DNA of 26,420 nucleotides from the IMG/VR virus record IMGVR_UViG_3300042564_002773, positions 1-26,420 of that record, one strand, 5' to 3'. The notes beneath the pieces are model-generated. The model was not told where the DNA came from, did no database searches, and saw only the letters and a program-made list of their open reading frames with translations. Of the stretch, positions 1 through 8,286 are shown in pieces; the stretch's first letter is position 1; every line of letters begins with the position of its first letter. This stretch comes from a virus. Made by a program: the position numbers and the translations under genes.

Positions 1-30
1 GAAGTAGAATAACGGAATTTTAAAATAATT

Positions 31-38
31 ATATTTAT
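31..38 (+). promoter_or_regulatory. ATATTTAT box upstream of first structural gene
   Basis: The octamer ATATTTAT lies 21 nt before the start at 60. The same octamer precedes the starts at 2026, 3240, 8287 and 23441. A promoter -10-like role is inferred from recurrence and position only. Bases 1-12 could be the tail of a preceding reading frame (GAA GTA GAA TAA), but too little is visible to call a gene. Confidence 0.35.
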
Positions 39-59
39 AAACAAAGATAATATTATATT

Positions 60-683
60 ATGGGATATTTAAGTAATACCGAATTAACAGTTGACGCTAT
101 CTTAACAAAAAAAGGTAGAGAAAAGTTAGCAGCTGGACAAGGATTAAACATCACTCAGTTTGCATTGGCAGATGATGAGATTGATTACACACTTTACGAA
201 CCAGCACATCCAAAGGGGTCTGCTTTCTACGATGCAGCAATTAAAAATATGCCTGTGTTAGAAGCTAATCCGGATGAAACTCAAGTGATGAAATATAAGT
301 TAGTAACTTTACCAAAAAATACAACTCGTATTCCTGTTGTTGAATTTGGTGTTCCTAACATTGCGGTTAGTCAAAGAAGTGGTGAAGTATCACTTTCTCC
401 AACTACATCTCCTGCAGGAAATAGAAGTTTAGGATATACTATCGTATTATCTAATAAAAACGCAGGTGACATTGTAGGCGAAGGTGTAACATCTGATGTA
501 GGTTCGGTTCCTATGTTTATAGGAGATGATGTATCTGCAACCGCAGTAGTAGCAAAGGGTATAACTTTCAAATTTATTCCAAACCCATCTTTAACTTCAA
601 CTACCAGAACAACTATAACAGTTTATGGTAATGAAACGGGTGGTTCACAAACAATTCCAGTAACAGTAACTTACGTTCAATAA
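60..683 (+). CDS. Putative virion structural protein
   Basis: This 207-residue protein opens with a short charged segment containing AILTKKGREKLAAGQG, followed by FALADDEIDYTLYEP. This kind of N-terminus recurs, as I recall, in hypothetical structural proteins of large marine myoviruses. The rest (about residues 80-207) is rich in Ser, Thr, Val and Gly and looks beta-sandwich-like, ending in alternating Thr/Val strands. No enzymatic motif, signal peptide or membrane segment is visible. The next structural gene starts 9 nt downstream, so the two are probably co-transcribed. A baseplate, neck or tail accessory role is inferred from context; the family is not recognised with certainty. Confidence 0.75.
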   Translation: MGYLSNTELTVDAILTKKGREKLAAGQGLNITQFALADDEIDYTLYEPAHPKGSAFYDAAIKNMPVLEANPDETQVMKYKLVTLPKNTTRIPVVEFGVPNIAVSQRSGEVSLSPTTSPAGNRSLGYTIVLSNKNAGDIVGEGVTSDVGSVPMFIGDDVSATAVVAKGITFKFIPNPSLTSTTRTTITVYGNETGGSQTIPVTVTYVQ

Positions 684-692
684 TAAAATACT

Positions 693-1952
693 ATGGCAGT
701 AATAAGAGATAATAGAGGAACCCTTTTAGCAAGTAATTTGTCACAATACTTAGCTGGTGCAGCAAACACCACAGGGACTCCAATCGATACTAACGAATTA
801 GTTAGAATCGTAAACCAATTTTTAGGAACCGGTGAACAAATCAGTTCTGACATAACTACCATCACAAATGGTATTTATAAAAAATTTGGAACAATTGACA
901 AAGTAACCAATAGAACCGAAATCGTAACTTCTGGAATATGGAGTGGTGATACAGGTTCGTTGGATGTAAAAGCAAACTACACATCATCTGCACAAGTTGC
1001 ATCTGTAAGTGGTAGATACTATTTAGATGTTTATAATAGTCTTACTAGTTCAGGAACGGCCGAGGTTCAATTCTCAATTGCATATGGTGATGTAAATGGA
1101 TTCGGTGCACCAACTTTAACTCAAAGCGATGATTCAACTCATCCTACAAAGGCAACATATAATCAATACAAAAATGTATTATTAGATTCAGCTGACCCAT
1201 ATTTCAGTATATATTTAAGTAGTTCAACTGCCGGTATAGTTGCAGGTGGAACTGATATGGGTTCATTCTACGCAATTAACGTAAATAGAGCTAGATACAA
1301 AGAAAGATTAGACCCAGGTAATATTTCAATAGATTTATCAGGTTCAGTAGGATTTGTAACTTTAATTGATGATAGTGGTGGAACCGATGAAAATGTAACA
1401 ACTGCTGGTAGAGTTTATAACTTGGTTAGTGGTTCATTAAACATAGGAACAGCTGCTACTGCATCTATACATAGTTACGCAGCTAAAAACGGACAAGGAT
1501 ATGGTTTATTCTATCCTGATATGGGAATTATATTATTAAACCCATCTGCATTATCTGCTTCTGTTGATATTAAATTAGCACCTGCATATAATTCTATTAA
1601 AGATGTATATCATCAAAAAAGTAGCACAAACGAATCTGGTTCGGTTGCATTATTGATGGCAATTAGTGGTGGTGCAGACTTCCAAGTAAGAAGAACTGAA
1701 AATGTTTCAACTTCTCATTACTTTGTAAGAGCAAACAATAGAGAATTCAACTTCTCGAATAACCCAACATTCGTAAGTGGTTCGGTTGGTGCATTTGCTA
1801 ATCCAACATTTGAAAGAGACCCGAAAGTTTATATTACAACCGTTGGTTTATATGATGATGCAAATGAATTATTAGCAGTTGCAAAAACTTCTAAACCAGT
1901 TGAAAAATCTTTTGATAAGGAAATTGCAATTAAGGTTAAATTAGACTTCTAA
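693..1952 (+). CDS. Putative virion structural protein, paralogue 1
   Basis: This 419-residue protein starts MAVIRDNRGTLLASNLSQYL. The middle is low-charge and rich in Ser, Gly, Thr and Asn, typical of a beta-rich virion protein. The C-terminal 80 residues contain REFNFSNNPTF followed by YITTVGLYDDANELLAVAK. The next structural gene has counterparts in the same order (DEFNVSQNP and FITTIGLYDDNCDLVAVAK), so the two share a C-terminal module. A strong terminator follows 24 nt after the stop. From general knowledge, such proteins occur near baseplate and tail genes of T4-like marine phages; assembly through the shared module is inferred. No enzyme motif was found. Confidence 0.75.
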   Translation: MAVIRDNRGTLLASNLSQYLAGAANTTGTPIDTNELVRIVNQFLGTGEQISSDITTITNGIYKKFGTIDKVTNRTEIVTSGIWSGDTGSLDVKANYTSSAQVASVSGRYYLDVYNSLTSSGTAEVQFSIAYGDVNGFGAPTLTQSDDSTHPTKATYNQYKNVLLDSADPYFSIYLSSSTAGIVAGGTDMGSFYAINVNRARYKERLDPGNISIDLSGSVGFVTLIDDSGGTDENVTTAGRVYNLVSGSLNIGTAATASIHSYAAKNGQGYGLFYPDMGIILLNPSALSASVDIKLAPAYNSIKDVYHQKSSTNESGSVALLMAISGGADFQVRRTENVSTSHYFVRANNREFNFSNNPTFVSGSVGAFANPTFERDPKVYITTVGLYDDANELLAVAKTSKPVEKSFDKEIAIKVKLDF

Positions 1953-1975
1953 TCGGAGAATATATTAAAAAATGT

Positions 1976-2000
1976 AAAGCCCCCTCTTTTGGGGGTTTTT
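1976..2000 (+). terminator. Rho-independent terminator
   Basis: A G/C core CCCCC (1980-1984) pairs with GGGGG (1991-1995) across the loop TCTTTT. Flanking AAAG and TTTT can extend the stem, and a T-run completes the classic intrinsic terminator. It closes the transcription unit of the genes at 60 and 693. Confidence 0.9.
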
Positions 2001-2010
2001 CATTAAAAGA

Positions 2011-2018
2011 ATATTTAT
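2011..2018 (+). promoter_or_regulatory. ATATTTAT box after the terminator
   Basis: ATATTTAT lies between the terminator ending at 2000 and the start at 2026. A new transcript must begin around here if the terminator is efficient, so this is the best-placed copy for a promoter. Only 7 nt separate the box from the ATG, which would imply a very short or absent leader. Confidence 0.45.
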
Positions 2019-2025
2019 ATACGAT

Positions 2026-3210
2026 ATGTTAAAAAGAATACCAAAGTCGGATATTAGTATAAGACCATTTAAGGCCTATAAAGAATGGAGTTTTAATGAA
2101 ACTTCTGCTGAAATTGATTTGTTAGAAGCAAATTCTAATTCATCGGACTTATCTGGTCAATTTCCTAAAAATTCTATATACGGACAATTACGAGCACAAT
2201 TTTATAATGGCACCGAAGATAATCCGTTTTTAAGAACAGGAGACAAATCGCCAGTATATTCAATTAAACCACTTACATCGGAAAGGTATTTGAGTGGTTC
2301 GGCTAAAGTTATATCTATTCCAAAAATATATGTTGGTGAGGGTATAAAAAAAGGTTCGGTTGTTTTAACAGATAATAAAACTCTATCATCGGAGTTTGCA
2401 TATACGGATGATTCATATGGTAATTTAGAAGATTATAGAGACCAAATTAATATTTCCAAAATTGATATACAGAATGATATATTTAATTTTACCGATTTAT
2501 CCGAATATGTTTATAGTACATCGTTGGAAACATATATTGGAGCATTTGATATTCAAAATAAAACATTAGATTTAATTTATAATGGAAAACCACAACCAAC
2601 TATACAATTGATTAGTTTAGATATCAATTCGGGTATAGCTATTGCAGAGGATATTCCATTTTTACCAAAAGAATCACAAGGCATTAAAGTTGGTAATGTG
2701 TTTTATAGTCAAGGATTAATTGTACTAACCAGAAATTCTGCAGCTAAATTACAAAACCAATGGAATTTAGATTATAAATCAACACAAACTATATACGAAC
2801 ATGAATATTTGTTAATAGTAAATGAAGATGAATTTAATGTTTCACAAAATCCATCGGCAGTAGTAGAGATTGGTAAAGAAACTCAAAGATATATAACTTC
2901 CGATGGAAAAACTATGACTGTTGTTACAAATCCAGGAACCAAATATATTAGAAAAAAATCAATATTAGAAAACGGAAATGTATTGGATTATAGAATTGGT
3001 TCGGATGTAAAAGCATCTATATCAGGAGGTTTTGAACATTATGATTTAAGTGGGTCTGTGGATTCTACTGGGTCATTCTTATCACCATTTATTACAACAA
3101 TTGGATTATATGATGATAATTGTGATTTAGTTGCGGTTGCAAAACTACCACAACCAATAAAATCGGAACCAGATATTCCTGTAAACTTTATTGTCCGTTT
3201 TGATACATAA
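2026..3210 (+). CDS. Putative virion structural protein, paralogue 2
   Basis: This 394-residue protein resembles the preceding structural protein at its C-terminus: DEFNVSQNP around residue 270, then FITTIGLYDDNCDLVAVAK about 40 residues before the end. The N-terminal two thirds is not obviously related to paralogue 1. It contains phrases typical of virion proteins (LSGSAKVISIPKIYVG, KGSVVLTDN). No catalytic motif, signal peptide or membrane segment is visible. It follows a terminator and an ATATTTAT box, so it probably begins its own transcription unit. A tail or baseplate component is the likely identity, inferred from context and the shared module. Confidence 0.75.
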   Translation: MLKRIPKSDISIRPFKAYKEWSFNETSAEIDLLEANSNSSDLSGQFPKNSIYGQLRAQFYNGTEDNPFLRTGDKSPVYSIKPLTSERYLSGSAKVISIPKIYVGEGIKKGSVVLTDNKTLSSEFAYTDDSYGNLEDYRDQINISKIDIQNDIFNFTDLSEYVYSTSLETYIGAFDIQNKTLDLIYNGKPQPTIQLISLDINSGIAIAEDIPFLPKESQGIKVGNVFYSQGLIVLTRNSAAKLQNQWNLDYKSTQTIYEHEYLLIVNEDEFNVSQNPSAVVEIGKETQRYITSDGKTMTVVTNPGTKYIRKKSILENGNVLDYRIGSDVKASISGGFEHYDLSGSVDSTGSFLSPFITTIGLYDDNCDLVAVAKLPQPIKSEPDIPVNFIVRFDT

Positions 3211-3213
3211 TTT

Positions 3214-3221
3214 ATATTTAT
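3214..3221 (+). promoter_or_regulatory. ATATTTAT box upstream of small ORF
   Basis: ATATTTAT lies in the 29-nt gap between the structural gene and the small ORF starting at 3240, 18 nt before the ATG. It is one of five perfect copies placed just before starts. Confidence 0.35.
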
Positions 3222-3239
3222 TAATAAACAAAAGAAAAT

Positions 3240-3449
3240 ATGTCAAAGATTTTAGACTTATACAAAGCAGCACAATCTTCATTGGGTGTTGATAAAGTAG
3301 GATTTGCAGCTGGTGTTGCAGCAAAAACTCCATACACTACAAATGATTTAAAGAAAGCAGATGACCAAGTACTAACTGCTACGAAATTTAAAACAGGTAG
3401 AGGTGGTGAAAAGAATTTTACGAAATATTCTGATACTAAACCTGAATAA
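3240..3449 (+). CDS. Small protein of unknown function
   Basis: This 69-residue hydrophilic protein starts MSKILDLYKAAQ, with a Gly/Ala stretch VGFAAGVAAKTPYTT in the middle and a Lys- and Gly-rich tail. It sits 29 nt after a structural gene and 9 nt before the resolvase gene, on the same strand, in an A-rich leader context like its neighbours. That supports a real gene. I do not recognise the family. No DNA-binding fold, membrane segment or metal motif is visible. Confidence 0.6.
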   Translation: MSKILDLYKAAQSSLGVDKVGFAAGVAAKTPYTTNDLKKADDQVLTATKFKTGRGGEKNFTKYSDTKPE

Positions 3450-3458
3450 AAATCCTTT

Positions 3459-3887
3459 ATGGCCAAACAAAAAGTTACAAAAAAGAACAATCCTAAATGG
3501 GTTGCGAAAAAGTATGGGTTTAAGTCTGGTTTGGAAGAATCCATATCATCTCAAATTGAAAGTAGAGGCATACCCGTAGAATATGAAACCGAAAAGGTTG
3601 CATATATTATACCGGCGTCGGAACACAACTATCATCCTGATTTCAAACTACCAAATGGTATACGAGTTGAAACCAAAGGTAGATTTGTTGCCGCAGACCG
3701 TAAAAAACACCAATTAGTAAAAGAACAAAACCCTAATTTGGATATTCGTTTCGTATTTTCCAATTCAAAGAACAAAATCAGCAAAAACTCCAAAACTACC
3801 TATGGTATGTGGTGTGAAAAGAACGGATTTAAGTATGCCGACAAATTCATCCCAGAAGAGTGGTTTTTAGAAGAAAATAGACCATAA
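3459..3887 (+). CDS. T7 endonuclease I-type Holliday-junction resolvase
   Basis: This 142-residue protein lines up with phage T7 gene 3 endonuclease I almost end to end. The active-site residues can be read at a constant offset of six: Glu26 in FKSGLEES (T7 Glu20), Asp61 in HPDFKLPNG (T7 Asp55), and Glu71 and Lys73 in VETKG (T7 Glu65 and Lys67). The C-terminal block YGMWCEKNGFKYADKFIP also matches the T7 family. The enzyme cuts branched DNA (four-way junctions, replication intermediates) before packaging. The T7 enzyme is a domain-swapped dimer. Primase and the Mre11/Rad50 protein follow, forming a DNA metabolism block. Confidence 0.95.
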   Translation: MAKQKVTKKNNPKWVAKKYGFKSGLEESISSQIESRGIPVEYETEKVAYIIPASEHNYHPDFKLPNGIRVETKGRFVAADRKKHQLVKEQNPNLDIRFVFSNSKNKISKNSKTTYGMWCEKNGFKYADKFIPEEWFLEENRP

Positions 3888-3911
3888 AATATTTGGTAAT
3901 ATCAAATATTT
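3887..3911. repeat. Inverted repeat before the primase gene
   Basis: AAATATTTG (3887-3895) is repeated inverted as CAAATATTT (3903-3911) around a 7-nt spacer, GTAATAT. It lies in the 40-nt gap between the resolvase and primase genes. It has no G/C core and no T-run, so a terminator is unlikely. An operator or a weak mRNA hairpin is possible. TATATTTAG, a degenerate form of the ATATTTAT box, follows at 3916-3924. Confidence 0.4.
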
Positions 3912-3927
3912 GTCGTATATTTAGGGG

Positions 3928-4869
3928 GTGTTGAAGCAAAATGATAAGAATATAGTCGTATCTACCCTAACTGGCGTTTTAGGTAGTCATCTCACTCTTA
4001 AAGGGAATGAGTTGGCATTTTATTGTCCATTTTGCAATCACCACAAACAAAAACTACAAGTTAATACCGAAACTCAAAAGTGGCATTGTTGGACTTGTAA
4101 TAGTGGTGGTAAGAAATTGACATCTTTATTAAAAAAGTTAGATGTTGATAGAAAGACTATTTCAATCATCAGAGAAATCTACGGAGATAGCAATTATAAC
4201 CCACAATTAGAGGACGCCGATACAAAGGTGTTCATTTCCTTACCAAAAGAATTTATATCGCTTAGTGAGACTCCCAAAGGGTTTAATCCAGAATATAAAC
4301 ACGCAATACATTACCTAACTCAAAGAGGTATTACTGAAAAGGACATAATCAAATATAATATAGGATATTGTAAAGAAGGATTGTATGGACAAAGAGTAAT
4401 AATACCATCATACAATTCGGATGGGTCATTAAATTACTTCGTTTCTCGTTCGTATTATCCGGACAACAAAATGAAATACAAAAATCCCCCAATCAGCAAA
4501 AATGTAATATGTTTTGATTCACAAGTTAATTGGAATGAACCTATTATACTTTGTGAGGGTGTATTTGATGCAATCACAATCAAAAGAAATGCAATTCCAC
4601 TTTTAGGTAAATTTCCATCCAGAATATTGGTTGAGAAAATCTTTATGAGTGGTATTACCGATATTATTATTTCATTGGATAACGATGCAATTAATGAGGC
4701 ACTTAAAGCTGCCGAATATTTTAGAAAACAAGGTATTCATGTAAAAATGATGTATCTTAAAGACAAAGATGCCGCCGATATGGGGTATGAAAAATTCTAC
4801 GAAGAGTTAAAGGAAGCTAAAGAGTTTTCATCGGAAGAATTATTATTGAACAAAATAAATTCATTATGA
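3928..4869 (+). CDS. DNA primase (CHC2 zinc finger plus Toprim)
   Basis: This 313-residue protein has an N-terminal zinc ribbon, CPFCNHH (Cys33, Cys36, His38 or His39) with CWTC (Cys54, Cys57). A Toprim domain has Glu210 in ILCEGVFDA and the DND motif Asp251/Asp253. The signature KDKDAADMG follows at 278-286. It is close in size to stand-alone T4 gp61 (about 340 residues) and lacks the fused helicase of T7 gp4. It would make RNA primers for lagging-strand synthesis and needs a separate helicase, not seen here. The frame is closed by TAG at 3922, so the start is GTG at 3928 or TTG at 3931, the only non-ATG start in the window. The next gene overlaps by ATGA. Confidence 0.92.
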   Translation: MLKQNDKNIVVSTLTGVLGSHLTLKGNELAFYCPFCNHHKQKLQVNTETQKWHCWTCNSGGKKLTSLLKKLDVDRKTISIIREIYGDSNYNPQLEDADTKVFISLPKEFISLSETPKGFNPEYKHAIHYLTQRGITEKDIIKYNIGYCKEGLYGQRVIIPSYNSDGSLNYFVSRSYYPDNKMKYKNPPISKNVICFDSQVNWNEPIILCEGVFDAITIKRNAIPLLGKFPSRILVEKIFMSGITDIIISLDNDAINEALKAAEYFRKQGIHVKMMYLKDKDAADMGYEKFYEELKEAKEFSSEELLLNKINSL

Positions 4870-7800
4870 GTTTAAAAAAGATTTATCATATAGCGGATGT
4901 TCATATCCGTAATGTGAAAAGACACAAAGAGTATAGACAAGTATTTGAAAAAATGTTTGTAGAAATCCGTAAAAGAGGAACGGAAGATGCAATCATTTAT
5001 TTAGCAGGTGATATTGCCCATGCTAAATTAGAAATGTCACCAGAATTGGTCAACGAAATTAGTTGGTTATTTAAAGAGTGTGCCAAAACTTGTCCTACAA
5101 TTCTTATTACCGGAAATCACGATTGTAATATGAACAATATGGATAGAATGGATGTTCTTACTCCATTGGTTGATGCATTGGAATTGGAAAACTTTTATTA
5201 TTTAAGAGATACACAGGTTTATTCAATTGGTGGTGTTGATTTTTCGGTATTTAGTATTTTAGATAATAAAGACAATTGGATTACTGCCGATAAACTATTT
5301 GGTAATAAAAAGATTGCATTATTCCACGGACCTGTTGATAATTCTCAAACTGATATAGGTTATGTGGTAAGTAGTAGACATTTTACAACGGATATATTTG
5401 ATGGGTTTGATTTGGCACTTTTAGGTGATATTCATAAACGTCAAGAAATGATTAGTCCAAAAGGTTGTAAGGTAGTTTATGCGGGTTCACTAATTCAACA
5501 AAACTTTGGTGAGACATTGGATAGACATGGTTTTTTAGCTTGGGATTTAGATACAATGACTTACGAAGAAATTGATATCAAAAATGATTATGGTTATTAT
5601 ACTATGGATATTGACAATGGTAAAGTTCCAGTTGTAAATGATATGCCAAAACACCCTCGTTTAAGAGTAAGATTGTCAAACACCGATACTGCCGATACTA
5701 AAAAGGTAATTGCAGAAATTAAAATGAAATATGGTGTTGAGGACTTTACAATTATTAGAACGGACTCATTATCAAAAAAGAAAACAGGAGATAGAAGTAA
5801 TAAATTGGACTTTGAAGATATTACAGATATAAACTACCAAAACTCACTTATAAATGAGTATGTAGAAAGAATGATGCCGTTTGTTGATAAGAGTGATTTG
5901 GCACAATTAGAAATTATAAATAGAGATGTAAATAGTAGAATTGTACATGAGGATACTTTAAGAAACATACAATGGAAACCAATTCGTTTTGAGTTTTCAA
6001 ATATGTTTAGTTATGGTGAAGATAACAAAATTGACTTTACAAAGTTAAATGGGTTGATGGGACTGTTTGCACCGAATGCACAAGGTAAGTCGTCTATCTT
6101 TGATGCAATTTCATTTTGTTTATACGATAAAAGTAGTAGAGCATTCAAAGCGGCAAATATCTTAAACAATCGTAAAACAGATTTTAGATGTTATTTACAT
6201 TTCCAAGTTGATGGGATAGATTATCATATTGAAAGAACTGCAAAGACAATTAACAAAGGAAAGAATGTAAAAGTAGATGTAAACTTTTGGATACAAGAAG
6301 GTGATGAAAAAACATCTTTGAATGGAACGGAACGAAGAGATACAAATCAAATAATTGAACAATATGTTGGTAAGTATGAAGATTTCGTATTGACTGCATT
6401 ATCCCTGCAGGGTAATAACTCTATATTCATTGACAAATCACAAAGTGAGAGAAAAGATTTACTTGCACAATTTATGGGATTAAATGTCTTTGATAAATTA
6501 TATGAAACTGCATTAGAAGATATCAAGGAAGTTTCAGTATTGATTAAAAACTTTAAGAAAACGGACTTTACAACTGAACTAGCTGAAAAAGCAACTGAGT
6601 TGAAAGAAAAGAAAGTTGAATTAAAAACATACAATGATGAATCGGATGAATTGGTAAATGAAAGAGATGCACAAAATGCAAACATATTAGAAAAAAGTAG
6701 ACAATTGGTTCCTATCGATGGAAACTTAGACTTACCTGCATTGGAGTCAAAAAGAAAAGATATCAATGAGAAATTAGAACAATTGGTGGGATTATGTGGA
6801 ACTAAAGAAAAGAACATCACTTTCTATAAAGAAAAGATTGAAGAAGTTAAAACTTTAATAGAAGATAAGAAAACTTATAATGGATTAAATATTGATATCG
6901 CATATTCAAACTATCAAGAAGAACAAAACAAATTAGTTGAAGCAGAAAAAGTATATTCAAATGCTAAAATATATTTAAAAGGTGCAGAAGAAAAAATTAA
7001 ACATTTAGATAATCACCAATACGACCCTAATTGTAAATTTTGTTGTGATAATACATTTGTAAAGGATGCAATGAATGCAAAAAATGCATTACCAGAATTA
7101 GAACAAATAGTTAAAGATGCATTAATTGATGCCACTTCTATTCAACAAACTTTAGATAGATGGGAAGATGTTCCTAAACAATATGATGAATTAAGAGATT
7201 TAATGACATCACTTTCACAATACAAAGGTTTACTACAAACATCAGAAGCTGAACTGGAAAGTTTTGAGTCTAAACATGCTTTATTAGAAACACAATTAGA
7301 CAAAGTAGAAGAAGATATTGATACCTACTATGAAAAGGAAGATACAATTGAAGCTAATAAAAAGATAGAAGGATTTATTAAAATAATAGAAGGTGAAGTC
7401 GATGTGTTAAATATTCAAATTAAGAAATTAAACCAAACAATATCAACTACAAATGGTGTTATTTCATCATTACAGACTTATATAGACGGTATAAAACAAA
7501 AGATGAGTGATGTTAAGGAATTGGAAGAAAAGAACCGATTATACACCTATTATTTAGATGCAGTAAAGAGAGATGGTATTCCATATGAATTGATTTCAAA
7601 AGCATTACCTGTTATTGAAAGTGAGATTAACAATATATTAGGACAAGTTGTAGACTTTGGTATTACATTGGAAATGGATGGTAAATCCATCAATGCAAAG
7701 ATTGTTTACGAAGACCAAGAATGGCCATTGGAGATGTGTAGTGGTATGGAAAAGTTTGTTAGTGGACTTGCAATTAGAGTTGCACTTATTAATGTATGTA

Positions 7801-8009
7801 ATTTACCTCGTCCGAATTTCTTAGTAGTAGATGAGGGATTTGGAACATTGGATGCAGATAATTTATCATCTTTATTTATGATGATGCAATATCTTAAAAC
7901 ACAATTTGATTTTATCTGGATGATTTCTCACTTAGAACAAATGAGAGATATCGTAGATGGATTGATAGAAATAAAAAAAGAGAATGGATTTAGTAAGATT
8001 GATTTCTAA
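4866..8009 (+). CDS. Fused Mre11/gp47 nuclease and Rad50/gp46 ATPase
   Basis: This is one uninterrupted 1,047-residue polypeptide. Residues 1-350 form an Mre11/SbcD/T4 gp47 phosphoesterase: DVH (Asp11, His13), GDIAH (48-52), GNHD (83-86), His154 and GDIHKRQ (187-193). Residues 370-1047 form a Rad50/SbcC/gp46 ATPase: Walker A APNAQGKS (402-409), Q-loop-region LSLQGN (512-517), coiled coil (about 550-890) interrupted by a zinc hook CKFC (723-726), signature CSGME (958-962), Walker B FLVVDE (985-990) and the switch His1022. In T4, E. coli and eukaryotes these are separate proteins that assemble as M2R2 and process DNA ends for recombination. Here they are made in fixed 1:1 ratio. The start overlaps the primase stop. 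Confidence 0.93.
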   Translation: MSLKKIYHIADVHIRNVKRHKEYRQVFEKMFVEIRKRGTEDAIIYLAGDIAHAKLEMSPELVNEISWLFKECAKTCPTILITGNHDCNMNNMDRMDVLTPLVDALELENFYYLRDTQVYSIGGVDFSVFSILDNKDNWITADKLFGNKKIALFHGPVDNSQTDIGYVVSSRHFTTDIFDGFDLALLGDIHKRQEMISPKGCKVVYAGSLIQQNFGETLDRHGFLAWDLDTMTYEEIDIKNDYGYYTMDIDNGKVPVVNDMPKHPRLRVRLSNTDTADTKKVIAEIKMKYGVEDFTIIRTDSLSKKKTGDRSNKLDFEDITDINYQNSLINEYVERMMPFVDKSDLAQLEIINRDVNSRIVHEDTLRNIQWKPIRFEFSNMFSYGEDNKIDFTKLNGLMGLFAPNAQGKSSIFDAISFCLYDKSSRAFKAANILNNRKTDFRCYLHFQVDGIDYHIERTAKTINKGKNVKVDVNFWIQEGDEKTSLNGTERRDTNQIIEQYVGKYEDFVLTALSLQGNNSIFIDKSQSERKDLLAQFMGLNVFDKLYETALEDIKEVSVLIKNFKKTDFTTELAEKATELKEKKVELKTYNDESDELVNERDAQNANILEKSRQLVPIDGNLDLPALESKRKDINEKLEQLVGLCGTKEKNITFYKEKIEEVKTLIEDKKTYNGLNIDIAYSNYQEEQNKLVEAEKVYSNAKIYLKGAEEKIKHLDNHQYDPNCKFCCDNTFVKDAMNAKNALPELEQIVKDALIDATSIQQTLDRWEDVPKQYDELRDLMTSLSQYKGLLQTSEAELESFESKHALLETQLDKVEEDIDTYYEKEDTIEANKKIEGFIKIIEGEVDVLNIQIKKLNQTISTTNGVISSLQTYIDGIKQKMSDVKELEEKNRLYTYYLDAVKRDGIPYELISKALPVIESEINNILGQVVDFGITLEMDGKSINAKIVYEDQEWPLEMCSGMEKFVSGLAIRVALINVCNLPRPNFLVVDEGFGTLDADNLSSLFMMMQYLKTQFDFIWMISHLEQMRDIVDGLIEIKKENGFSKIDF

Positions 8010-8175
8010 GAACTACCTTATCAGCCTTCAACACACTAGATTGTGGTTTTGGAACACCAATGTGTTTCTTAATTAGATTTTCAACTAGGCTACCCATTTT
8101 AAACCCGTGTTCTTCACAATATTCTTTGAGAAGTTCATGGGTTTCTTTTTTTATTTGTAACATTGCGTATTTCAT
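7990..8175 (-). CDS. Ribbon-helix-helix DNA-binding protein
   Basis: This 61-residue protein is the only minus-strand gene supported here. Residues 5-39 fit a ribbon-helix-helix fold: a beta-strand MLQIKK, helix ETHELLKEYCEEHG, turn FKMG and helix SLVENLIKKHI. Such dimeric proteins bind operator DNA through the paired strands and often repress their own promoter. The tail (40-61) is basic and unstructured. An internal Met5 is an alternative start. It is convergent with the Mre11/Rad50 gene and overlaps its last 20 bases. Three direct copies of TTAGTTTTCT lie just upstream and are candidate binding sites, also close to the fibre gene's promoter region. Confidence 0.72.
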   Translation of the reverse strand: MKYAMLQIKKETHELLKEYCEEHGFKMGSLVENLIKKHIGVPKPQSSVLKADKVVLRNQSY

Positions 8176-8182
8176 AACTTAT

Positions 8183-8232
8183 TTAGTTTTCTTTAGTTTT
8201 CTATAATAGATTAAAGTATTTATTAGTTTTCT
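8183..8232. repeat. Three direct repeats TTAGTTTTCT (candidate operator)
   Basis: TTAGTTTTCT occurs at 8183-8192, 8193-8202 and 8223-8232. The first and third copies match over 13 bases (TTAGTTTTCTTTA). Offsets of 10 and 30 bases put them roughly on one face of the helix. They lie between the divergent RHH gene and the fibre gene. Operator function is inferred from spacing and context. Confidence 0.55.
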
Positions 8233-8235
8233 TTA

Positions 8236-8273
8236 TATAAATATGAAATAATTCTTTTTTTGAAGATATTTAT
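8236..8273 (+). promoter_or_regulatory. Promoter-like region of the fibre gene
   Basis: TATAAATA at 8236-8243 equals the phage T4 late-promoter -10 consensus. ATATTTAT at 8266-8273 is the octamer seen before four other starts, 13 nt before the fibre ATG. TATAAATA also occurs inside coding sequence near 5923, so a single match is weak evidence. No other feature is seen in 8176-8286 apart from the direct repeats. Confidence 0.4.
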
Positions 8274-8286
8274 TTAAAAAGATTAA

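Noticed and set aside
31-2020. TATTTATA at two sites read as T4 late promoters (TATAAATA) on the minus strand
   Set aside because: No minus-strand gene lies downstream of either site, and the other copies of the box (ATATTTATT) do not contain it. A + strand element fits better.
3221-3544. Minus-strand frame of 107 codons over the small ORF and resolvase start
   Set aside because: The + strand holds a resolvase with all active-site residues and a well-placed small ORF. The antisense frame shows no family features.
3887-3911. Hairpin before the primase as a terminator
   Set aside because: The stem is all A/T apart from one G-C pair, and no T-run follows, so an intrinsic terminator is not supported.
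6347-6820. Open frame of 157 codons on the minus strand inside the Mre11/Rad50 gene
   Set aside because: It is antisense to conserved coiled-coil coding sequence and rich in Ser, Phe and Asn, as expected from complementing A-rich codons. It has no motif.
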